This document shows, piece after piece, positions 46,117 to 56,321 of a stretch of DNA of 64,000 nt (its first letter is position 1; each line of letters opens with the position of its first letter). The notes below the pieces were generated by a model, which was not told where the DNA came from, searched no databases, and saw nothing but the letters and a program-made list of their open reading frames with translations. The DNA is from Poecilobothrus nobilitatus (Eukaryota > Arthropoda > Insecta > Diptera > Dolichopodidae). The DNA is taken from the NCBI GenBank assembly GCA_947095535.1, contig OX352772.1:251925946-251989945 (forward strand), read 5' to 3'. The position numbers and the translations under genes were made by a program.

Positions 46117-48647
46117 ATGAATACAGAAAAATTCACAATAAAATCAATAAAATCAGTGAATGTAAAACGATTCAACATTTTTGGAAAAAAATTGGAGTTT
46201 ATAATAAATGCAGTACCAGAACACAAAGATCCAATAGATTGGATTAAAACCGGTATTGAAGAATTATTCAGCAATTTACTTGAAAATGTTGATCCTACTG
46301 ACAAATTTGACAAGATGATAAGATGATATCATCGGTGAGAAACTTCATGAAGGTGTTGCAATAGGGGATATAATTGAACATCAGCCTGATTTATGTATTT
46401 TTGAACAACGTTGCACGCATTGTATATTGTCTAATGTTGAAAGATGCAATTTTTGTGGACCTCGATAACATGTGTTGAAACAAAATCCAATACAAATGTT
46501 CTTAGAATATATACTCAACCAAAGAGAGATATTTCATAAAATTGTAGTTATTGCACATAACGGACAAGCATTTGATAATCAGTTTTTATTAAACTATATC
46601 TTAGAGAAAACCATCATCAAACCAAAACTAATTATGAGGGGAACAAAGATAATTTTAATGCTGTTAGATAACGTGAAATTTATTGATTCACTAAACTCTT
46701 TTCCAATGCCGTTATCTAGTTTACCGAAAGCATTTGATTTAGATATAAATTTAACAAAAAGATATTTTCCTCATATGTTTAATCGTAAAAATAATATAAA
46801 ATATAATGGAAAGTTACCCGATCGTAAATATTACTGTTATAATTCAATGAGTGCATCAGAAAGAAAACAATTTCTTGAATGGTATGAAGAAAATAAAAAC
46901 AAATCTTTTAACCTCCAAAAGCAACTTGCAGAATATTGTATGAATGACGTAAAAATTTTGACAGCAGCCTGTATTAAATTTTTAGAGACCACTTTTAGAG
47001 AACACTACAATTGCTTCAGCGTGTAATTTGGTTTTTAGAAGGAATTTTTAAAAACCGTATACAATTGGACTTATACCTAAACAAGGATATCGCTTATCAG
47101 AAAACCAGTCAATCATTGCCATAAAATGGTTAATGTGGGAAGAAAAACAAAGAAAATAAAAATTCAGCATAATGGTAACGGAAAAGAAAAAGTAATTTTT
47201 GGTCTTCGTGTTGACGGATATTGCACAGACACAAAACAAATATTTGAGTTTTATGGCTGTTATTACCATGGCCATCCAAAATGTTTCAAAAATAATAATG
47301 ATGAAAAATATGAAACACGTTATGAGGCTAAATTATCCAAAGCCAATAAATTAAGCTCTATAGGTTATCAAATAATTGAAAAGTAGGAGTGTGAATTTCG
47401 AAACGAAATGAGATCAAAAGAATACATAGAATTTTTCGCAAAATTGGAGAACGAAAGTTTGATACCACTAAAACCACGTGATGCGTTTTATGGCGGTAGA
47501 ACAGGAAACACAAGAACATATTATAAATGTGCGCCTGGTGAAAAAATAATGTATATAGATATATGCTCACTATATCCTTGGGTGTGTAAATATGGAAAAT
47601 TTCCAGTGGGTCATCCAAAAGTTCATGTTGGTAAAATTGAATGCAATAAATTAAATTTAAATGATACTGAAGGATTAATAAAGGCATTGATACTTCCCCC
47701 AGAAAAACTCTATCACCCGGTTTTGCCTATAAATCAAAATAATAAGCTAATGTTTTCCTGCTGTCAAACATTTGGAAAACAGTTTGGAAATGAATAATGA
47801 TGACTGCTCGCATGACAATCGTAGTAGGTCAATTTTAGGAACGTGGGTTATAGATGAAGTAAGAGAAGCTGTTAAACAGGGATACAAAATTGTGGAAATA
47901 TACGAGGTATGGGAGTATACTGTTAAACAATTTAATCGCCTTACATCACAACAAGGAATTTTTACAGAAATGATGAACAAGTTCCTTAAAATTAAACAAG
48001 AAGCTTCTGGCTGGCCTAGCTTTTGCAGAACACCAAAGGAAAAGTGCAAATATTTAGAAAAATTTTCCAAAGTAGAAGGCATAAATTTACAGTTTAACGA
48101 CATAGAAAAAAATCCTGGACTTAGATCATTAGCTAAGTTAATGTTAAACTCTTTCTGGGGTAAATTTGGACAGAGAGAAAATCAATCAAAAACTGAAATA
48201 ATAAATGGGCCTTATGAATTATTTACTCTTCTTACTGATCCTTCGAAGAATGTAAATCAAATAACTCCAATAAACGAAAAAACAGTTTTGGTAAATTGGG
48301 AATACAAAGAAGAAACAGCTGAATTATTATCAACAGTTAACGTTTGCATAGCTGCTTACACTACCACACAAGCTCGTTTAAAATTGTATTCTTACTTAGA
48401 CAATTTAAAAGAACGAGTTTTGTATTACGATACAGATTCAATAATGTATGTAGCACGTGACGGAGAATATAACCCTCCAATTGGAGTTTTCATAGGAGAT
48501 ATGACAGATGAGCTTGAAGAATATGGAATTGGAAGCTATATTACAGAATTTGTTAGTGCAAAGAACTATGCATACAAAATATATAGTACCAACTCCAAAT
48601 GCGAAAAAACTGTTTGCAAAGTGAAAGGTATTATTAAAATCTTTTAA
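46117..48647 (+). pseudogene. POLB: Protein-primed type B DNA polymerase (POLB)
   Basis: It would replicate the element from a terminal protein primer. Pieces in order: N-terminus from ATG 46117; 3'-5' exonuclease with IAHNGQAFDNQFLL (Exo II, ~46550-46590) and YCMNDVKIL (Exo III, ~46935-46962); motif A YIDICSLYPW (47551-47580); motif B LAKLMLNSFWGKFGQ (~48130-48175); motif C YYDTDSIMY (~48424-48450). All three polymerase Asp-bearing motifs are intact. The frame changes near 46326-46472, 47026-47126 and 47780, and a TAG interrupts at 47384-47386. The C-terminus is lost after KVKG at 48647, so it is a pseudogene. Length without the breaks (~840 codons) is short of the ~1,000-1,200 usual for Polinton POLB. 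Confidence 0.85.
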
Positions 48648-48779
48648 TTTTACCGTTTTTAATTTTCAGAATATAGCCAAAAAATTATTTACATATATAT
48701 AATAGTATATATACAATAGTATAGAACAGTATATATATATATATACTGATATATTTACTGATTTTATTCAAATTCACAT
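48648..48779. repeat. AT microsatellite between POLB and integrase
   Basis: (TA)n with ATAGTATATA words replaces the POLB C-terminus and the integrase N-terminal zinc finger. This suggests a deletion or replacement joined here. Confidence 0.5.
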
Positions 48780-49726
48780 GTGCAGTTTAACTCTTCAATA
48801 ATAATGTCAAAAGCACAAATAGTATCTGAAATTCATCGTCCAGTTAGACGTAGATTTCGGAGACGAAAAATATCTCAAAGAGGGTTAAATGATACATGGG
48901 GAATTGATCTTGTAGATATGTCGGCCTATCAAAACGTAAATAATGGATACAAGTTCCTCTTAACTGTTATCGATATATTTTCAAAATATGCATATGCCGA
49001 AAAAGTTAAATCAAAGGCAGCAGATGACGTAGTTAAAAGTATGGAAAAGATTTTTAAAAGGGAGGGGAAGTCTCCAAAAAATATTCATTCTGACCAGGGA
49101 AAAGAATTTTTCAACAAAAAATTTCAAAATTTAATGAAAAGCTATAAAATAAATCGCTATCATACTTATTCAGAAATGAAGGCTAGTGTTTGTGAAAGGT
49201 TTAACAGAACATTAAAATCAATTATGTGGAAACAGTTAGTTTACAAGGAAATTTTAAATGGATAGAATTTTTATCAAAACTAATTGAAAAATATAATAAC
49301 ACAAAACATAGTACAAGTAAGTTAAAACCAAACCAATTTACATCACAAAATGAAAAACAAATTCTTCGTTCAATTTATAATTACCCTAAAATATTTAATA
49401 AGGGAAAATTTAATGTTGGTGATTTTGTTAGAATTGCAAGGTCTAAAGGTACTTTTCAAAAAGGATATGAACCTAACTATTCAACTGAAGTTTTTAAAAT
49501 AGCTTTCAAAAACAAGACAGACCCGATTACATATAGTTTAAAAGATTATAAAAATAAATTAGTTCGTGGTGGCTTCTATGAACAGGAACTGACTAGTGTC
49601 AAAGACCCCAATGCTTATTTAATTGAAAAAATTTTAAAACGAAAAGGCAATAAAGTATATGTGAAATATTTAGGCTTTGATAATAGTCATAATCAATGGA
49701 TAAGTAAATATGATATTCTTTCATAA
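48780..49726 (+). pseudogene. INT: Retroviral-type integrase with chromodomain (INT)
   Basis: The first part (ATG at 48804) has the basic HRPVRRRFRRRK lead, WGIDLVDM (first catalytic Asp), LLTVIDIFSKYAYA, HSDQGKEFFN (second Asp) and KASVCERFNRTLK (Glu). This is a D,D-35-E core like that of Polinton integrases. A one-base shift near 49228-49245 moves to the second frame with KYNNTKHSTSKLKPN, the SH3-like GDFVRIARSKGTFQKGY block and a chromodomain (YLIEKILKRKGNKVYVKYLG..., ~49614-49722) that would guide insertion to methylated histone. The N-terminal zinc-binding domain is missing. A single frameshift would be enough to inactivate it. Confidence 0.85.
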
Positions 49727-50330
49727 AAAAGTGTAATAAGAATTTATGTAGAACATTTTTTCTTAACTTTAGAGCACTGTTAAATGCAACAATGTTGTAA
49801 AAATGTTGTAAAAATGGTAATAGAAAAAATAAAAATAGAAAAATATTTACTAATAAAAATAAATAATTTAGGAATAGGTAAATAAAAAATAATATTCTTT
49901 CATAAAAAAGTATAATTAGAATTTATGTAAAAGATTTGTTCTTAACTTTAGAACACTGTTAAATGCAACAATGTTGCAAAAATGTTAATAGAAAAAATAA
50001 AAATAGATAAATATTTACTAATAAAAATAAATAATTTAGGAATAGGTAAATAAAAAATAATATTCTTTCATAAAAAAGTATAATTATAATTTATGTAAAA
50101 GATTTTTTCTTAACTTTAGAACACTGTTAAATGCAACAATGTTGCAAAAATGTTAATAGAAAATATAAAAATAGAAAAACATTAACTAATAAAAATAAAT
50201 AATTTAGGAATAGGTAAATAAAAAATAATATTCTTTCATAAAAAAGTATAATTGGAATTTATGTCGAAGAGTTTTCTTAAATTTAGAACACTGTTAAATG
50301 CAACAATGTTACGAAAAATGTTATATAAAA
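49715..50330 (+). repeat. Tandem repeat, period 168-179 bp, ~3.5 copies
   Basis: ATTCTTTCATAAAAAAGT recurs at 49715, 49894, 50062 and 50230. Each unit also has AGAACACTGTTAAATGCAA followed by CAATGTTGCAAAAATG, in which GCAACA-A-TGTTGC is a small perfect palindrome. The first unit begins inside the last four codons and stop of the integrase gene, so the 3' end of INT was the seed of the repeat. Confidence 0.85.
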
Positions 50331-50559
50331 AAATTATAGTTTTATTATTATCAATTAGAATTTATTACATTAATTAACAACTTACTTTACAACTTTTTGT
50401 TTTTAATTAGTTTTCTTAAGGATTTTGATTTCTAAACATTGATAATACAATTTTTTTAGAAGAAAAATTTAGTATAAATAAAGTGGAATCTTTCTTAAGA
50501 TATATCAATTCAAAGACAGAGCTCAACATAATAATAATACAGAAAAAAAGAAAGCAAAA

Positions 50560-50820
50560 ATGGAAAACACAGCAGAAATTTTCGCCTACGCTCAACAAAT
50601 AGAGCCAACACAGGAGTTAGCCCCAATTAAACGGAAAAGAATAAGAACTCAACAGGAATCGCAGACACTTCATCAACAACAACATCATCATCATCATCAT
50701 CATCAATAACAACAACAACCACAACAGCAACAACATCAACAATTTCAACAACAACAACAAGAAGAAATCATTTTCTTCAAGAAGAAGAACCACCAACAAA
50801 AAAAAGCTTTTAATAACAAA
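50560..50820 (+). pseudogene. Short Gln/His-rich ORF with CAA/CAT microsatellite
   Basis: An ATG at 50560 opens a frame of 48 codons (MENTAEIFAYAQQ, then a basic PIKRKRIR patch) that runs into (CAT)7 and stops at a TAA at ~50707. After the microsatellite another frame reads EEEPPTKKSF before two stops. It is probably one Polinton accessory gene broken by repeat slippage. Function unknown. Confidence 0.4.
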
Positions 50821-50823
50821 AAT

Positions 50824-51111
50824 GTGGAAACAAGAAAAAGTTTCCTAAAAACTAAAGATATGGAGCAAGATGCTCTATATCATATAATAAATGCTAAGCA
50901 AATAAAGACCATTTATGGTCTTAAGTGGGTCTTTGAGACCCGCAATTTAATTATATTTGTACCTCAAAAATATTCTGATATTTTTGATAATTCAGATTTT
51001 GTAAAAGAAATAAAAGAAAAAGAACATTTTGTATATAAAGATAAAAATTTAAATTTAAATATTATAGATATATCTGAGTCGTTTGGTAAAATATATGCAA
51101 ATTACCAATAA
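50824..51111 (+). CDS. Polinton accessory protein, possible OB-fold-like
   Basis: About 95 codons; the frame has no in-frame ATG at 50824 (GTG), with the first ATG near 50860 (DMEQDALYHI). It reads YHIINAKQIKTIYGLKWVFET, NLIIFVPQKYSDIF and ends with SFGKIYANYQ. The pattern 'T-x-YG ... x-V-P-x-x-(Y/F)' resembles short proteins seen in other insect Polintons and transposon loci, which I suspect bind single-stranded DNA. That role is inference from resemblance only. It is intact, and follows the integrase and repeat array on the same strand. Confidence 0.45.
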   Translation: METRKSFLKTKDMEQDALYHIINAKQIKTIYGLKWVFETRNLIIFVPQKYSDIFDNSDFVKEIKEKEHFVYKDKNLNLNIIDISESFGKIYANYQ

Positions 51112-51269
51112 AAGATGTAAATTGGTTTATAGTTATATAAGTTTTTATTATTCATAAATAAATATAAATTTCAAAAAAGGTATAAATTTCTTTTATTTAG
51201 TTGCTTTATTTTTCAGATTCATGTTTAAATGTACTTAATGTTAATATGTATATGTAGTTATAAAATGAA

Positions 51270-52027
51270 TTTATTTAATTTTTTTCGTAAAAACACAGGT
51301 ATTTCATAAAAGAGCCGAGAAAAATTACATCATACATTAAATTTTTGAACTGAAATAAAAATCTCTACTTTTAACCTTGTAACATTCTTTTCTTTACAGA
51401 TCTATATGAATTTCTTTTACTATTTTAGATCTTGGCATGATTTTTAAACTATTAAACTAGTTTTAAAAATCCAATTTTGAATTTCTTTATTTATATACTC
51501 TGAATCTTTGAATTTTGACTGGGTTCTGAAGTATAGAACGTGGTTCAATTTTATTGACAAATCATTTTATTTTCAATTTTCCTAAGATATTTTACAGAAA
51601 AAATGGAACTTGATTCAACTACATTTCCATTTTCTGAGGAAACTGCAATAGTCAATATACAAAATGAGATTCAGGTTGATGAAATTACATCCACTATAGA
51701 TGATGAGGAATTAATTGAAACTGAAGAATTCATACCACCGTTTCAAATCTTAGAAGAAGATGCAGAGGAGCAACAAGTTTGGGAAACAAATAACCAAGAA
51801 GGTATTCCAGGAATTTGGGATATCAGTGATGAAGAAGGAGATCCAGATTATTTAGAAATTATACCAAATTTATAAATAACAAATTATACTTAATTTATAA
51901 ATAATGAAATAAATAACAAATTATATAGTTACAAAATTGTTTTTTTTTAATATTTTTTTTTTTTGTAAAAATACAGGTATTTCATAAAAGAGTCGAGAAA
52001 AATTACATCGTATATTAAATTTTTGAA
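51270..52027. repeat. ~75-bp direct repeat flanking the acidic ORF
   Basis: 51275-51352 and 51950-52027 share TACAGGTATTTCATAAAAGA-type sequence, then GAGAAAAATTACATC and TATTAAATTTTTGAAC, with only a few differences. The right copy contains the 3' end of the minus-strand gene that stops at 52015. The left copy is an orphan of that end, ~675 bp away. Confidence 0.75.
51603..51875 (+). CDS. Small very acidic protein, unknown
   Basis: 90 codons from an ATG with AAAA just before it. The sequence is strongly acidic (many Glu/Asp, few Lys/Arg), with a DDEELIETEEF segment and a WDISDEEGDPDY segment. No known domain, signal peptide or membrane segment. It lies between two direct copies of the 3' end of the next minus-strand gene, so it may have come in with that duplication. 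It may be an intact accessory gene of the element; function not recognised. Confidence 0.45.
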   Translation: MELDSTTFPFSEETAIVNIQNEIQVDEITSTIDDEELIETEEFIPPFQILEEDAEEQQVWETNNQEGIPGIWDISDEEGDPDYLEIIPNL

Positions 52028-52317
52028 CCGGAATATAATTTTATTATAAGATTCTGTCCTGTAGATTTTAATCCACTTTGTAAACATAATTTTGAATTTT
52101 TAATTGACTGCTTGGAAAATTTTTTATGAAATAGGTCATAAAATTTACACCATTCATGATATTTTAAAATAATTGGTTTCATTCCAATCCAATGAAAAAC
52201 ACTTGCAACTTCAAAAAAATCTGTGTCAAATCCGACAACTATTTTTAATGTGTGACTTCTGTCGAGAAAATACGTATAACTCAGCAACAAATTAATGCTA
52301 GGACCTTGCTCTTCCAT
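52015..52317 (-). CDS. Polinton protein of unknown function
   Basis: 100 codons from an ATG at 52317 (MEEQGPSINLLLSYTYFLDR). It contains KIVVGFDTDFFEVASVF and a HEWCKFYDLF segment. Similar short proteins with a G-x-D-x-x-FF block sit beside the protease in other insect Polintons as I recall them. Not assigned a role. It starts 26 bp after the protease stop on the same strand, which suggests co-transcription. No breaks. Confidence 0.5.
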   Translation of the reverse strand: MEEQGPSINLLLSYTYFLDRSHTLKIVVGFDTDFFEVASVFHWIGMKPIILKYHEWCKFYDLFHKKFSKQSIKNSKLCLQSGLKSTGQNLIIKLYSGSKI

Positions 52318-52343
52318 TATTTTAATTACACAAAAGTTTATTA

Positions 52344-52835
52344 TTAAATGTTATATCTCTTAGGAAGACATGATTGAGAAATATTATAATTTTCAAATAT
52401 ATGGTGAAAAGTATTTATTATATTTTTGTCATTTTCTATATGATTTTCTTTATTAAATTGTTTTAAAAAAGCGTTCATACTATAACCGCAACATCTATAC
52501 CACGTATAAACACAACAATATTGCCCACAAACATCTGAATAGTTACTTTGTAACTGTTTCTTATTAAAAATTATACATTGATTTTTTAAGTAACTTAAAA
52601 TTTCTAATTTATCTGGTTTTCTACCAAACGAATCAAAATATTCAACACAGCCATTCTTTGGCTTAAAAATAGCTAACCAATGTGTTCCCGGATCTTTTGA
52701 TTTATCAGTGTTTACAATTAAAAAAGTTTGTTTTTCAATTATTCTGGGGAGTTGATCCAGAGCAAAAACTCCTTCAAAAAATTTACGTGTGTGTTTGTTA
52801 CATCTTAATACGTCACTTATCTCTAGGGTATTCAT
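52344..52835 (-). CDS. PRO: Adenain-like cysteine protease (PRO)
   Basis: This would cleave capsid and core proteins during particle maturation. 163 codons from ATG 52835 (a TTG one codon earlier is less likely). The catalytic set is present in order: His in GTHWLAIF (~residue 51), Asp/Glu in EYFDSFGRKP (~67-70), Gln and Cys in YSDVCGQYCCVYTWY (~105-113), with a Cys directly before GQYC. Spacing fits the C5/adenain family. Its start overlaps the stop of the gene before it (TGATG at 52837-52833), a tight arrangement that suggests coupled or shared transcription. No breaks, so it stays open while capsid genes are broken. Confidence 0.8.
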   Translation of the reverse strand: MNTLEISDVLRCNKHTRKFFEGVFALDQLPRIIEKQTFLIVNTDKSKDPGTHWLAIFKPKNGCVEYFDSFGRKPDKLEILSYLKNQCIIFNKKQLQSNYSDVCGQYCCVYTWYRCCGYSMNAFLKQFNKENHIENDKNIINTFHHIFENYNISQSCLPKRYNI

Positions 52836-53166
52836 CAATCAAATTGACTCAAGTCATATACTTTAGTTGTTTCTTTAATATAATTTGATAAAAACTCTTT
52901 TTTGATTTTTTTATTTGTTATAATAACATCAAATTTTTCTAGTATTTGACAGAGCTCTTTATTTTTTTATCGTTGTACACAGTTCCAAAAGAGTAATTAT
53001 CAAAATTATCATTTATAAAATCCCTAGTTGGAAATTTATACTTGAGCTCTTTTACAAACTTTTTACAAGGTTCTTTAATTCCAACTATACAAATATCTTT
53101 CGCAAACAAGGTATTATTATCATCACTACAAAATGTTACATCCAGAAGTGCACAAGACAGTGACAT
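52835..53166 (-). pseudogene. Polinton RNase H-like family gene, paralogue 1, frameshifted
   Basis: From ATG 53166: a hydrophobic CALLDVTF start, LFAKDICIVG, then KELKYKFP. A shift at the A-run near 52975-52965 moves to a second frame that continues ELCQILEKFDVIITNKKIKKEF and ends with VYDLSQFD and a TGA overlapping the protease ATG. The layout (strand with DV/DL, then K-(D/E)-(I/L)-x-I, then a 'VI.tnkkiKkeFL' block) parallels the gene at 57387-57879. Proteins of this shape occur in other insect Polintons. An RNase H-like/exonuclease fold is inference. The ~110-residue product would be intact without a one-base slip. Confidence 0.5.
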
Positions 53167-53203
53167 TTTGTCAAATATTCAAATTTACTTTTATGTATGC
53201 TAT

Positions 53204-54248
53204 TTATAGGTTTAAGAATATATTTCGGTTTTTATCAATTTGTAAACTTGCATCAAATTCTCCATAAACAATAGCAGTCAGTGTAGATGTAAGTGGTTTT
53301 GATAGCCTTGCCTCAATTCTAACTGTACCTTGATTTAGTAGACCTTGACACACTTTATTTCCTGATGCATCTGGAGTTAAATCAAAAGCTAGAATGAAAA
53401 ACCCATTACTAAACATGGTCTTTGTTATCTGATGACCTTTATCATTATGGTAAATTCCAGTTCCTGAAAAAAGTGTACTGTATGCTCTTCTACAGCAATT
53501 ATTTTCATCTAAAAAACTGGTTTCAATTGCTGAATTAGGTATTTGAACACCATTTACGTTTAACACAAATTGTGAAATATCAAAATGTTTAAAATTGTAT
53601 GGGTTTTCTGACCTTTTTCCAGAGTAACTTGTATTTTCTGTCATGCAAAAAATGATTGTGTTTGGCAACTGTCCAATAAAAACATTATCAAGTGATATTG
53701 ATGAACTATTCTGTGGAATGGTAAAAGTTTTTACCTCTACCCGTTTGTAATTGCATTTGGCATTAGTTTTTTCCAATACAGCATTATGTGCTAATAGCAC
53801 ACTAGGATTAATTGTTACATCTCTCATAAATAAAGTGGCTTCTAAAATTCTGAGTTGAGATTCATCAGTATCATCTGCAAAGAGGTAAAAATCTGGTTTT
53901 TCTAATGTCAGGACAACTCGAACATCGACATTGTTTATGAGAAGTGTAGGTTGGTTAAACATATCAAAATATAGTTTCCCCATAAGTTCCACTACATTGC
54001 TCTTTTGTAATGATAATTGCCATCTGATGGAGATATATTCTTTCCATTTAGTTGAACATTGCATTGTTTTATTAATGAATGTAACATATTATTAAGCAGG
54101 TTGTTGTATAGGTGTTCCATCAGTTTTTTTATCTTTATTCCATTGAGTTCCATCTTTTTTTAAAATTTGTACTTTTTTTAAAATTTATACTTGACTGAAT
54201 AGGCTGTGTTTTAAAAATATCAAGCTCTGATTTCATACATTCAATCAT
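53204..54248 (-). pseudogene. MCP: Major capsid protein (double jelly-roll type), broken
   Basis: The best-preserved part is a 286-codon frame (54064-53204) that runs from VVELMGKLYFDMF through NPSVLLAH, VKTFTIP, SLDNVFIGQLP, NPYNFKHFDI, STLFSGTGIY, FDLTPDASG and ends near LQIDKNRNIF. This matches the second half of Polinton major capsid proteins (the 'F54H12.2-like' family). The first ~22 codons of that frame are out of register. The start (ATG 54248, with a KSELDIF segment) and a LHSLIKQCNVQLNG segment (~54090-54050) lie in other frames, separated by deletions and frameshifts, so ~150-200 residues of the N-terminal half are lost. It cannot form a capsomer. It starts 2 bp after the next gene's stop. 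Confidence 0.8.
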
Positions 54249-54250
54249 AA

Positions 54251-54691
54251 TTATTTAAAAATATCTTTTTGTTTGTTTTTGTTATTAACTTTGCGTCGCT
54301 TCGACGTAAAATAATTTAAATTATTAATGAGAGGTCTCTTTATAGGTTTTCTTCGTTTTCTTTTGCCTTGTCCATACATTTCATTGAGTTTCCGAACTGC
54401 ACCTCGTCTTACATTTTTCATTATCTCTTTACTTCGATCTTGAACCACTTCTTTTACATTTGCACCTGTGGCAATATCAGATAATGCATTAATACCAGAG
54501 TTAATAACCTCTTTTTTTAATATATTAGCTCCAGACGTAAATATTGGTTTTAAACATCTAAAAAGACCACCGAAAAAGCTCCCTAACCCTCGTCCCCTTT
54601 GGTAAGGTACAATTGAGTGTAACAAAGGACCAATATCCTCAAGACCTTTTCCTGATTGAACTAAATAATATTTGTAGTACGCTCTCTCCAT
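54251..54691 (-). CDS. Basic minor virion protein (adenovirus pVI/pX-like Polinton protein)
   Basis: 146 codons from ATG 54691. Features: YQRGRGLGSFFGGLFR (~30-45), an amphipathic stretch behind a GRG motif that could be a protease cleavage context, a helical ANILKKEVINSGINALSDIA segment, and a strongly basic tail with GKRKRRKPIKR, likely DNA-binding and nuclear-targeting. Such proteins lie between capsid genes in Polintons and adintoviruses and are compared with adenovirus core or membrane-lytic proteins. Intact. The exact homologue is uncertain. Confidence 0.6.
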   Translation of the reverse strand: MERAYYKYYLVQSGKGLEDIGPLLHSIVPYQRGRGLGSFFGGLFRCLKPIFTSGANILKKEVINSGINALSDIATGANVKEVVQDRSKEIMKNVRRGAVRKLNEMYGQGKRKRRKPIKRPLINNLNYFTSKRRKVNNKNKQKDIFK

Positions 54692-54737
54692 AATGAATAA
54701 AATAAAATAATATATAGTTTTGTAAAATCGCTTTTAT

Positions 54738-55655
54738 TTATACTTTTTTAAAATGTAATACAATTTTTGTTGGAATTGAACCATTGGAAAAGTTTATTTT
54801 GTATCCATATTTATCACATAAAAGTAATGAAATGTTATTAAATGTTTTCTCCACATTGCAATATTGAATATTACTGAATTCTTTTACAGTATCAGTGAAA
54901 GAATTTTGTATGTTAACAGATCTTAAACACCTTATATCTTTATCACCTAGTTTTCGCGTTTCAATTATATCTGTGTATATAAAAAACATATCTGGTTTAC
55001 TAATGGGCATCAATTGTACACTATCTATAAAAGTTTTGAAAGCTTCTATTACACGTGATTTATATTTTTTAAAATCTGTAACTTTAAAAGATACTTGATT
55101 GAAACATGTTGTCAAAAGTCCTTCGAGGGTATAAGCGTAATTTGCTCTTATTTTTATATCTATTTTAGGCTTAGTAACACATATTGTGGTGTAACTTAAA
55201 TTTTTAGGCATCTCCTCAGCTTTTATTGATTGTGTATAATAAACTTCATCGTTTATAAAATTAAAAATTCCCCAAATCAACTATCGTTCAACTTCTTTTC
55301 TTGTAAACCTATTAAGTGGGCGTATATTTTGAATTAATGTTGGTAGTAGAAAAACTTTCCAGTCGCATATCATTTGTTTTTCTATGTATGGAATATATGA
55401 TGTTCTAACTCCTATCATATCTTACTGCATACCTTTAACAAATATTTGAGTACTTTTTTCCCATTCTTCACCATACACATTTGGAACGAAATCATTAACA
55501 TACATTTCTGAAATACCGACTTTCCACCTTGAATCACACATGTATTTATTCATTTTATTTGTAAAAGATGATAATGAATTTTCTGGATAATAGTTCATAG
55601 ATGAATCACTGAGTAAAGTGACATAAAATTCATCATTTACTTGTATGTTGTCCAT
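54738..55655 (-). pseudogene. Minor capsid (penton-like) protein with two in-frame stops
   Basis: One reading frame without any frameshift runs from ATG 55655 to 54738 (306 codons). It is interrupted by TAA at 55424-55422 and TAG at 55283-55281. The N-terminal part begins DEFYVTLLSDSSMNYYPENS and has SSFTNKM and VGISEM segments. The C-terminal part has FIYTDIIETRKLGDKDIRCLR, a FSNIQYCNVEKT segment and ends KIVLHFKKV. This is the arrangement of Polinton minor capsid (penton-base-like) proteins. Because both breaks are clean nonsense changes, this is a true pseudogene and not a sequencing slip. The start overlaps the 3' end of the upstream ORF by 19 bp. Confidence 0.8.
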
Positions 55656-56301
55656 GAGCTTGCGGATTTATTCTTACGAATTGGAAAATTAAGTTCTGTT
55701 TGAGTATTATCTACTGCTGACCTTAAAACACGTCTTGATGAATTATTCAACTCTTTGCTATTTATAGTTTTTTCTTTTTTCGTTGGTGGACTTGGGCTAT
55801 CTAAAGGAACAGTTATAATGTCTCCTGTATCAGTTTCAAAAATTTGTACATTTTGATTTCTAATCGATTTTCTTTTTCTAAGACGTTCTCCAACTGAAGC
55901 AGCTGACAATGCTTTTGTTAAAACATTTTCCTGAATTTTATCATCAAATATTTCGTCATCAGCTTCTTTTTCATATACTTCTTCTTCTTCAGGAACAACT
56001 TGTATTCCTACATTCTTATATTCAGGAGAATGCGATTGAGCTTCCGCATCTATATACATTGGTTTTGCACGAGTTTGAGTACCTTTTGTTTCCGTAATTT
56101 TTACTTTCTCCTGTTTATTTCTAGGAAGTACTCTATTTTGTTTCTTATTTTAAATAGATTTTGTCTGTATAAATACTATTTTTGAGTGTCTGTTAGATAT
56201 TTATTTAACAATATTTTTTTCACATTTTTATCCAACTCATTTAATTCAAAGTCTGCATTTTGTTTCATTTTCTCATAAATCTCGGGTTTTAGTATAATCA
56301 T
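55637..56301 (-). pseudogene. Polinton disordered protein, N-terminal LD-x-x-M-type domain, broken
   Basis: ATG 56301 opens MIILKPEIYEKMKQNADFEL, then ELDKNVKKIL and LTDTQK before a TAG at 56178-56176. After the stop the frame reads YLYRQNLF, then a shift leads into the 140-codon frame that ends at 55637. The second part is Glu/Ser-rich and probably disordered, with a VGERLRKRKSIRNQ basic patch and a PSPPTKKEK segment. Other Polintons carry a gene of this plan beside the capsid genes. Function unknown; a scaffold or core role is possible. It ends over the start of the minor capsid gene. Confidence 0.5.
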
Positions 56302-56321
56302 TTTGTTAAATGTTGTATTAT

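Noticed and set aside
47358..48103. Minus-strand ORFs of 109 and 118 codons
   Set aside because: They are antisense shadows of the POLB coding region.
49715..50330. Regular ~170-bp repeats considered as a CRISPR array
   Set aside because: Whole units are similar with no short repeat/unique spacer pattern, and the host is clearly eukaryotic.
50617..50799. Leu/Met-rich minus-strand ORF
   Set aside because: It is the antisense translation of the CAA/CAT microsatellite.
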